Origin: CAVQND01 sp049518415
GTDB lineage: Bacteria; Verrucomicrobiota; Verrucomicrobiia; Limisphaerales; UBA8199
Length of the DNA: 64,000 nt
Reading direction: 5' to 3'
Assembly: GCA_049518415.1 (NCBI GenBank)
Contig: JBEKRX010000023.1
Coordinates: forward strand, 15,537-79,536
Shown: positions 60,023 to 64,000 of the stretch, one piece after another
How positions within the stretch are numbered: position 1 is the first letter of the stretch
Layout: every line of letters begins with the position of its first letter
Position numbers and translations under genes: made by a program
The notes under the pieces: model-generated
What the model was told of the DNA's origin: nothing
The model's input: only the letters and a program-made list of their open reading frames with translations
Database searches by the model: none

Positions 60023-61435
60023 ATGGAAACTTTTGATGTCGCAGTCATTGGGGCCGGCCCGGGCGGCTATCCCGCCGCCATCCGCGCGGCTCAACTCGGG
60101 GCCTCCGTCGCTCTCGTCGAAAAGGAACAACTGGGCGGCACCTGCCTCAACTGGGGGTGCATCCCCACCAAGGCCCTCCTCGCCGCCGCCGGCGCCTTCG
60201 CCCAAATCAGCCACGCCGAGGCCCGCGGCATCACCGTCCAGGGCGCCGCGGTGGATTGGCCCGCGCTGCTGGGCCACAAGGACAAAGTGATCGGCCAACT
60301 CCGCCACGGCATCAAGCAACTCCTGGCCGCCAACGGCGTGAAGCTCTTCACCGGCGCCGCCTCCTTCCAGGACCGCCACACGCTCGGCATCGGCGACGCC
60401 ACCGCCATCGGCGCCGGCAAGGTCATCATCGCCACGGGCTCCACCTCCGCCAGGCCCGCCTTCCTCCCGCAACACGAGCGCGTCGTGGAAAGCCGCGGTT
60501 TCCTCGACCTCGACCGGCTGCCCCGGACCCTGCTCGTGCTCGGCGGCGGTTTTATCGGTTGCGAACTGGCCTGCCTGGCCGCGATGCTCGGCGTCAAGGT
60601 CACGCTGGTCGAACTGCTGGAGGACATCCTCCTGTTGCTCGATGCCGATGTCCGGCGCGAGGTGCGCGCCCAGTTCGAGAAGCGCCTGGGCCTCCGCGTG
60701 CTCACGGGCAAAGCCCTGGAAAACATCACCGCCGATGCCGGCGGGGTGCGCGGCAGCTTCGGCGGCGAACTGCTCGCCGCCGACCTCCTCCTCTGCGCCG
60801 TCGGCCGCCAGCCGGTCACGGACGGTTTGCAACTCGCGCACGCGGGCCTGGCGGCCAACGAACGCGGCTTCATCGAGACCGACGACTACTGCCGCACCCG
60901 GGCCGCCACGATCTATGCGGTCGGCGACGTGACCGGCAAGACTCAGCTCGCCCATTACGCCACCGCCCAGGGCATCACGGCGGCGGAAAACGCCCTCGGC
61001 CCAAAACCCCGCCAACACGAAACCCTGGTGCCGAACGTCATTTTCACTTCCCCTGAAATCGGCACCGTCGGCCTGAGCGAGGAAGACGCCCGGAAACAGA
61101 ACCGCGCCGTCAGGACCGCGAAATTCCGCTTGGCCGGCCTGGGCAAGGCCCTGGCGGTCGGGGAAACGACAGGCTTTGTAAAATGGATCGCTGACGCTGC
61201 GACCGACCAACTGCTGGGCGCCGCCGCCGTCGGCTCGCGCGCCACGGAGTTGATCGCTGAGGCCGCCGTGGCGATCCGCGCCGAATTCACCGCGCGCGAG
61301 CTCGGCCGCACCATCCACGCCCACCCGACCTTCAGCGAAGCCTGGATGGAGGCCGCCCAGGTCCTCCAGGGCGAGGCCATCCACGCCCCGCCCAAACGCG
61401 CCCCGTCCCCAGGCCCGCGTAGAGGCCCCGCCTGA
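60023..61435 (+). CDS. lpdA: Dihydrolipoyl dehydrogenase (E3)
   Basis: A 470-residue FAD enzyme. The FAD site is VAVIGAGPGGYPAAIRAAQL, the redox-active disulfide is GGTCLNWGCIPTKALL (C-x4-C), the NAD site is RTLLVLGGGFIGCELACLAA, and the C-terminal active-site base is in HAHPTFSEAWMEA (H-P-T-x-S-E). Length is normal. It reoxidises the dihydrolipoyl groups of E2 with NAD. It is 6 bp after the polyol dehydrogenase gene. Confidence 0.95.
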   Translation: METFDVAVIGAGPGGYPAAIRAAQLGASVALVEKEQLGGTCLNWGCIPTKALLAAAGAFAQISHAEARGITVQGAAVDWPALLGHKDKVIGQLRHGIKQLLAANGVKLFTGAASFQDRHTLGIGDATAIGAGKVIIATGSTSARPAFLPQHERVVESRGFLDLDRLPRTLLVLGGGFIGCELACLAAMLGVKVTLVELLEDILLLLDADVRREVRAQFEKRLGLRVLTGKALENITADAGGVRGSFGGELLAADLLLCAVGRQPVTDGLQLAHAGLAANERGFIETDDYCRTRAATIYAVGDVTGKTQLAHYATAQGITAAENALGPKPRQHETLVPNVIFTSPEIGTVGLSEEDARKQNRAVRTAKFRLAGLGKALAVGETTGFVKWIADAATDQLLGAAAVGSRATELIAEAAVAIRAEFTARELGRTIHAHPTFSEAWMEAAQVLQGEAIHAPPKRAPSPGPRRGPA

Positions 61436-61504
61436 GGCTGCTCTCCCGAAGAGGGCCGGGGTGAGGGGTTGCCACAATTGCCGCCACGCCAGCGCTCACC
61501 AGAG

Positions 61505-61534
61505 TTGACCCGAGCGCTTGGACTGCGCTAATGA
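61505..61534 (+). promoter_or_regulatory. Candidate promoter
   Basis: TTGACC (61505-61510) and TAATGA (61529-61534) are 18 bp apart in the gap after lpdA. If real, it would drive the small membrane protein at 61630 with a leader of about 90 nt. Confidence 0.25.
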
Positions 61535-61629
61535 TTTAGACATGCCAGTGAGCAACGGGCCAACATCGCCTTCCAGCCCGCGCCGAGGACGGCGCGCTTG
61601 AAGCCCCGCCTTGGCCCGCACACGACCCT

Positions 61630-62076
61630 ATGACTTCCGGATTCCGTCATGTCCTCCATGTTTCTGCTCCCAGGTTTGTGCTTTCCGTCCTGCTGGGAGC
61701 TTGTTCCTACCTTGTTTGGATGGGCCTGTTTCTTGTTTCCACCCCTTATCACTCCCGGTTCTCTCGGGGTCTGCTTTGGGTTGTCGCTCCGGTTATTACG
61801 GCCTTGGGTTTCTTTGCCGGCGCGGCCCTCTTCAACCGCTTCCGCCGCCTGCCCCGCCTGCCTTTATCACGGCTCTACTTCTACCCCCTGCTCGGCTGCT
61901 CCATTGGAGCGGCGGTCGTCTTTCCCTTCGGGCCGATGCTCATCGTCTTCGGTATGTGTCTCCTCGGCTCGCTTTCCATGCTCCTTTTTGAATTCGTCGC
62001 TTTTCGCCGCTTGGCCGGCACGACGCAAAACAGCGCCTATGAAACCCAGGCGCGCAAGAATGGGGTCAAGCCATAA
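61630..62076 (+). CDS. Small polytopic membrane protein, 3' end in the element
   Basis: A 148-residue protein with four probable membrane segments (FVLSVLLGACSYLVWMGLFL, LLWVVAPVITALGFFAGAAL, LYFYPLLGCSIGAAVVFPFG, MLIVFGMCLLGSLSMLLFEF). I know no family. The last five codons (NGVKP-stop) come from the left end of the RAYT element, so the native C-terminus may have been replaced. A second long frame on the same strand (61649-62089) is a shadow. Confidence 0.55.
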   Translation: MTSGFRHVLHVSAPRFVLSVLLGACSYLVWMGLFLVSTPYHSRFSRGLLWVVAPVITALGFFAGAALFNRFRRLPRLPLSRLYFYPLLGCSIGAAVVFPFGPMLIVFGMCLLGSLSMLLFEFVAFRRLAGTTQNSAYETQARKNGVKP

Positions 62077-63091
62077 CTTTTCCCGTTGACATTGGCCGGG
62101 AAAGCGGGCAGGCTGTCGCTTGTGCCGCGCCAACTGAGAATTGAGTATCCCGGGGCGATTTACCACATCATGAGCCGTGGGGGCCGCAAGAAAGGCATCT
62201 ACCCGGATGACGCGGATCGGCGGGATTTTCTCAAGACCCTGGCCGAAGCCTGCCAGAAGACCGGTTTCCAGGTGCATGCGTATTGCCTGATGCGCAACCA
62301 TTTTCATCTGGTGGTCGAGACGCCCAACGCCAACCTAGTGGCGGGGATGCGCTGGCTCTTGAGCAGCTACACGATACGGCTTAACCGTCGCCGGAAGCTG
62401 TGCGGACACGTCTTTAGCGGCCGCTACAAGGCAATTATTATCGAGGGCAGGGGCAAGGGGTATCTGCGCACAGCCTGTGATTATGTCCATTTGAACCCGG
62501 TCCGGGCCAAGCTGTTGGGGGCGCGGGAGCGGTTGCGGGAGTATCGGTGGAGCAGTTTGGTTTGGTATCTGGCCGCGCCGGCGCGCCGGCCTGGTTGGCT
62601 GCGGGTGGACCGCTTGCTGCGGGAGCACGGGATTCAGAAGGACACGGCCGCCGGGCGGCAGGAATTTGAGCGGCGGATGGAACGTCGCCGGCGGGAGGAG
62701 TCCGACAGCAGGGAGTGCAAGCCACTCCAGCGCGGCTGGTGTCTGGGGAGCGAGGAGTTCCGGGCCAAGCTGCTGGAACGGAGGGAGCGGCAGTTGGGCG
62801 GGCGCCATTGCGGCCGGTTGCGCCACGAAAGCGCCGAGGCCAAAGCCGAGCGCCTCATCGCGCAGGAGTTGAAGCGCTTGAAGTGGAAAGAACCTGACCT
62901 GAAAGAGCAAGCGAAAAGCCATCCGCTGAAGCTGGCGCTGGCGGCGCGGTTGAGGCGAGAGACCACCCTGACGATCCGCCAAATCGCCCGGCGATTGCAG
63001 ATGGGTAGTTGGAAAAGCTTGAACAACAAGCTGTACCTGCGCAAGAAAACCGCAGCGAAGGAGCCAACCAAGTGAAAAGTTATGGTTTGAC
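62065..63091 (+). mobile_element. RAYT (REP-associated tyrosine transposase) element
   Basis: Ends: GTCAAGCCATAACTTTTC (62065-62082) and its inverted partner GAAAAGTTATGGTTTGAC (63074-63091), 17 of 18 positions matching. The transposase gene fills the space between, its stop codon overlapping the right end. The left end runs into the 3' end of the small membrane gene. No target duplication was identified. Confidence 0.75.
62122..63075 (+). CDS. REP-associated tyrosine transposase (Y1_Tnp, HUH family)
   Basis: A 317-residue transposase from GTG 62122 (VPRQLRIEYPGAIYHIMSRG, the standard RAYT start; TTG 62086 would only add 12 residues). The HUH motif is H60-F-H62 in MRNHFHLVVETPN and the probable catalytic tyrosine is Y121 in CDYVHLNPVRAKLL. 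FSGRYKAIIIEG is also typical. The C-terminal third adds an arginine/glutamate-rich helical segment and a helix-turn-helix-like end (LTIRQIARRLQMGSWKSL). RAYTs act on single-stranded DNA and mobilise REP palindromes. With the many palindromes in this window, it is a plausible enzyme for their spread. Confidence 0.9.
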   Translation: MPRQLRIEYPGAIYHIMSRGGRKKGIYPDDADRRDFLKTLAEACQKTGFQVHAYCLMRNHFHLVVETPNANLVAGMRWLLSSYTIRLNRRRKLCGHVFSGRYKAIIIEGRGKGYLRTACDYVHLNPVRAKLLGARERLREYRWSSLVWYLAAPARRPGWLRVDRLLREHGIQKDTAAGRQEFERRMERRRREESDSRECKPLQRGWCLGSEEFRAKLLERRERQLGGRHCGRLRHESAEAKAERLIAQELKRLKWKEPDLKEQAKSHPLKLALAARLRRETTLTIRQIARRLQMGSWKSLNNKLYLRKKTAAKEPTK

Positions 63092-63109
63092 GCGCATCGC
63101 GAAGGACCT

Positions 63110-64000
63110 ATGAGCCCTCATAACAGTCGGAAACAAAGCACACGGACCCTCTTCGTCTCGAACCTCCTCGACCGGCTCACGGCCAGACCGTTGCGGCGGC
63201 TGGTCCTGACGTCCCTGCTGGGACTGGCCGCAGCCGCTCATGGCCAGACCCTCACCTGGGACGGCGGCGGCGGCGACCTGAATTGGGACAACGCCCTGAA
63301 CTGGAGCGGCGATACAGTGCCCGGCCCGACCAACGACGTCGTCATCAACGTCGCCCCGAGCGTGACCATCGTTTGCGCGTCCGGCGCCACCATCCAGAGC
63401 GTGCAATGCGCCGGGGGCTTCTCGCTCGCCGGCGGCGCGTTCACGGTGACGGCGGGCGCCTCGACGATCAGCGGCCCGCTGACGGTCGCGGCCAGGGCAA
63501 GCCTCAGCGCCAGCGGCGCGGGGGTGACTCTAACCGCTAGTGGACCTGCACAAGTTGACGATGCGAGCCTGTATGCAAGCGGCGGGGCGGTGCTGGCGTT
63601 GCCCAACGTGCAGAACTACCAGTCCTGGGACCGGACCTGGTGGCAGGCGAGCGGGGCAGGCAGCCGGGTGGTGTTGGCGGGGCTGACCAACGCGGTGTGC
63701 GGGGCAAGCGACTGGCACCACATCTGGGCGCAGAGCGGCGGCCGGGTGGAGTTGGGGGCGGTGGCGGCGCTGGGTGACGGCTACACCGACATCCTGGCCG
63801 ACGGGACCAATAGCGTAGTGGATTTGAGCAGTCTGGCGGCCTACAACGCGGGCGCCACGCACGGGGGCAATGCGCAGGCGAGCAACGGGGGGACGATTCT
63901 GGTGGCGCAACTGGCGCTGGCCCGGCGTTTGGGCGTCACGCTGGGGGCCGGGGGCGTGTTGACGCTGCCAGCGCTGACGAATTTTGATGGCGGGAGTCTG
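63110..64000 (+). CDS. Exported beta-helix-like surface protein (partial, 3' end off window)
   Basis: An open frame of 297 codons running to the end of the window without a stop. A long signal-peptide-like N-terminus (LRRLVLTSLLGLAAAAHGQT) precedes TLTWDGGGGDLNWDNALNWS, a typical start for autotransporter-associated or polymorphic repeats in verrucomicrobia. The mature part is G/A/S/V-rich with short repeats (LAGGAFTVTAGASTISG, LSASGAGVTLTASGP), fitting a right-handed beta-helix. It starts 18 bp past the right end of the RAYT element. Function unknown; adhesin-like is inference. Confidence 0.72.
   Translation, partial: MSPHNSRKQSTRTLFVSNLLDRLTARPLRRLVLTSLLGLAAAAHGQTLTWDGGGGDLNWDNALNWSGDTVPGPTNDVVINVAPSVTIVCASGATIQSVQCAGGFSLAGGAFTVTAGASTISGPLTVAARASLSASGAGVTLTASGPAQVDDASLYASGGAVLALPNVQNYQSWDRTWWQASGAGSRVVLAGLTNAVCGASDWHHIWAQSGGRVELGAVAALGDGYTDILADGTNSVVDLSSLAAYNAGATHGGNAQASNGGTILVAQLALARRLGVTLGAGGVLTLPALTNFDGGSL

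Noticed and set aside
58733..61477. 914-codon minus-strand frame opposite the polyol dehydrogenase and E3
   Set aside because: Antisense shadow; the plus strand carries complete enzyme signatures.
62065..63091. Retron or group II intron
   Set aside because: The encoded protein has HUH and Y1 transposase motifs; no reverse transcriptase motif (YxDD) is present in the window.

Overview
The window reads as a GC-rich chromosome segment of a Gram-negative bacterium of the phylum Verrucomicrobiota, probably the Pedosphaera/Limisphaerales side. This is inference. It rests on two DUF1559-type proteins with the FTLIELLVVIAIIAILAA prepilin motif, PA14/Ig-like giant exported proteins, an ECF sigma factor with a FecR-PA14 partner, a family 10 glycosylhydrolase, a GtaA-type glutaminase, LpxI (so lipid A is made), and intergenic DNA full of short dispersed repeats. 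No prophage, CRISPR array, rRNA or replication origin was seen. There is one tRNA (Leu, anticodon TAA). Positions 1-217 hold nothing I can call.

Layout. 0.2-5.8 kb: DUF2059 lipoprotein, PQQ-propeller protein, prepilin-like protein, exported family 10 glycosylhydrolase. 6.0-9.9 kb: a restriction-modification-like pair (large N6-adenine methylase with a frameshifted N-terminus, then a PD-(D/E)XK nuclease-like protein). 10.2-21.6 kb: GtaA-like glutaminase, second prepilin-like protein, PLP-dependent decarboxylase, a heterodimeric ABC exporter with one degenerate ATP site, proS. 21.9-25.6 kb: ECF sigma factor and translationally coupled FecR/PA14 protein, then a sigma-70 factor whose N-terminus is made of repeat DNA. 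25.8-29.2 kb: second DNA-modification island (methylase with a C-terminal Mrr-like nuclease domain, facing a 511-residue PD-(D/E)XK protein). 29.2-35.8 kb: repeat-rich DNA, unknown 582-residue protein, metallo-beta-lactamase-fold hydrolase, hicBA, tRNA-Leu, an HtrA-like pseudoprotease. 35.9-49.3 kb: a 1659-residue PA14/Ig exported protein, tyrS, an SGNH-TPR protein, a TolB-like protein with a heme-c motif overlapping a DUF6057-like membrane protein. 49.5-54.2 kb: lpxI, a small conserved protein, gnd, a Tat-exported Gfo/Idh/MocA protein. 54.7-61.4 kb: pyruvate dehydrogenase-type genes (fused E1 alpha-beta, E2, a mannitol-1-phosphate dehydrogenase-like protein, E3). 61.6-64 kb: small membrane protein, a REP-associated tyrosine transposase element with inverted ends, and the start of an exported beta-helix-like surface protein that runs off the window.

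The most unusual layer is the repeat DNA. At least ten loci carry tandem repeats with a unit of exactly 7 bp. Palindromic repeats have also entered genes in frame: three copies form the interdomain linker of the E2 subunit, and others form much of the N-terminal 230 residues of the sigma-70 factor. Longer dispersed repeats (72 bp, about 250 bp, a 60 bp hairpin family and a MITE-like element of about 200 bp) occur in pairs. The two DNA-modification islands are the best candidates for undescribed defence-type systems.
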